Shown here: positions 5,543 to 5,857 of the stretch, one piece after another
Position numbering within the stretch: position 1 is the first letter of the stretch
Layout of the letters: the number at the start of each line of letters is the position of its first letter
Assembly (NCBI GenBank): GCA_002329495.1
Contig: DCTH01000076.1
Location: 1-5,857, forward strand
Source: Syntrophothermus sp. UBA1445
GTDB lineage: Bacteria > Bacillota > Syntrophomonadia > Syntrophomonadales > DTU052
Reading direction: 5' to 3'
Length of the DNA stretch: 5,857 bases
Position numbers and translations under genes: made by a program
Notes under the pieces: generated by a model
Seen by the model: the letters and a program-made list of their open reading frames with translations, nothing else
The model's database searches: none
What the model was told of the DNA's origin: nothing

Positions 5543-5782
5543 ATGGAGATAAAAGTTCTGGGTTCCGGATGTGCCAGATGTAATCAGTTGGAGAAAGACG
5601 TAATCAATGTCCTGGCGGCGATGGATGTGGCGGCAGATGTGGAGAAGGTGCAGGATATCCAGAAGATCATGTCTTACAATGTTATGTCAACTCCGGCCCT
5701 GATTATCAACGGTAAGGTTAAGGCAGCCGGAAGAGTACCGCGGACGGCAGAACTCAAGAAATTCATCAACGAGGAATTATAG
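5543..5782 (+). CDS. Small CxxC thioredoxin-like protein (redox-active disulfide protein 2 type)
   Basis: This 79-residue protein is a minimal thioredoxin-fold disulfide protein. The first strand MEIKVLGSGC leads into the active site CARC (C10, C13), and the cis-proline loop is STPALIING (49-57, P51), followed by the last helix TAELKKFINEEL. The length and the GSGC-x-x-C start match the Thioredoxin_3 family (MTH895-like), which shuttles disulfides in the cytoplasm and is often beside ArsR-type regulators and YraQ-type permeases. The ATG at 5543 has GGAGG with 7 bases of spacing. It is divergent from the acyl-CoA synthetase; partner genes, if any, would be to the right of the window. The exact redox partner is unknown. 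Confidence 0.88.
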   Translation: MEIKVLGSGCARCNQLEKDVINVLAAMDVAADVEKVQDIQKIMSYNVMSTPALIINGKVKAAGRVPRTAELKKFINEEL

Positions 5783-5799
5783 GAGATAGTAAACAAAAA

Positions 5800-5857
5800 A
5801 TGCTTCCTTGGGCCCGATACGAACGCCGAAGGCCACTTATTGTAGAAAGGTCGGTAA
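5800..5857 (+). other. Open frame running off the right edge, doubtful gene start
   Basis: An ATG at 5800 opens a frame, MLPWARYERRRPLIVERSV, that continues to the window edge. The nearest AGGAG (5781-5785) is 14 bases away, which is too far for a normal start, and an imperfect inverted repeat (5806-5813 with 5825-5832) lies inside it. It is more likely an intergenic spacer, with the next gene starting just outside the window. Confidence 0.15.

Noticed and set aside
5502..5582. Short frame MSTGEYVKVRRF starting at the ATG near 5503 and overlapping the thioredoxin-like start
   Set aside because: Weak ribosome binding site, overlaps the strong start of the real gene in another frame, and ends soon after.

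Overview
The window looks like chromosomal DNA of a low-G+C-lineage (Firmicutes) anaerobe with near-balanced base composition. The Clostridia, perhaps a Syntrophomonas/Pelotomaculum-like group, fit best. This rests on strong AGGAGG-type ribosome binding sites, a YpsC-type rRNA methyltransferase, a DUF421+DUF4363 gene pair, a short NHLM-type secretion adaptor, a small CxxC thioredoxin-like protein, and a GGGGACGGTTC-type intergenic repeat of a kind I recall from such genomes. The placement is an inference from gene content.

Left region (1-1039): a minus-strand gene for a short, single-pass HlyD-like adaptor of the NHLM (nitrile-hydratase-leader microcin) RiPP export type ends 16 bases from the left edge, so any partner peptidase/ATPase genes would lie outside. 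Upstream of it are about 440 bases with no confident gene. They hold a small minus-strand reading frame with a strong ribosome binding site that is cut by a TGA, a hairpin across that TGA, and a plus-strand promoter just before the next gene.

Middle region (1040-3530): a THUMP-domain class I RNA methyltransferase (YpsC/RlmL-N type) is followed by a 165-base gap carrying the repeat-like hairpin. Next come two translationally coupled genes (ATGA overlap), a DUF421/YetF membrane protein and a DUF4363 single-pass protein. A strong GC hairpin at 3505-3530 separates them from the convergent gene to the right.

Right region (3552-5857): a minus-strand acyl-CoA synthetase (ANL superfamily) has a long, structured upstream region. 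This contains nested inverted repeats built on alternating ATTGTG/CACAAT arms and a perfect Shine-Dalgarno sequence that serves a 19-codon leader frame rather than the enzyme. Divergent from it is a 79-residue CxxC thioredoxin-like protein, the last complete gene before the right edge.

The genes do not form one pathway. They are four separate transcription units: RiPP export, rRNA modification, a membrane pair of unknown function, and fatty or aromatic acid activation next to a redox protein. The most unusual structure is the acyl-CoA synthetase leader. No CRISPR array, tRNA, rRNA or intact mobile element was seen.
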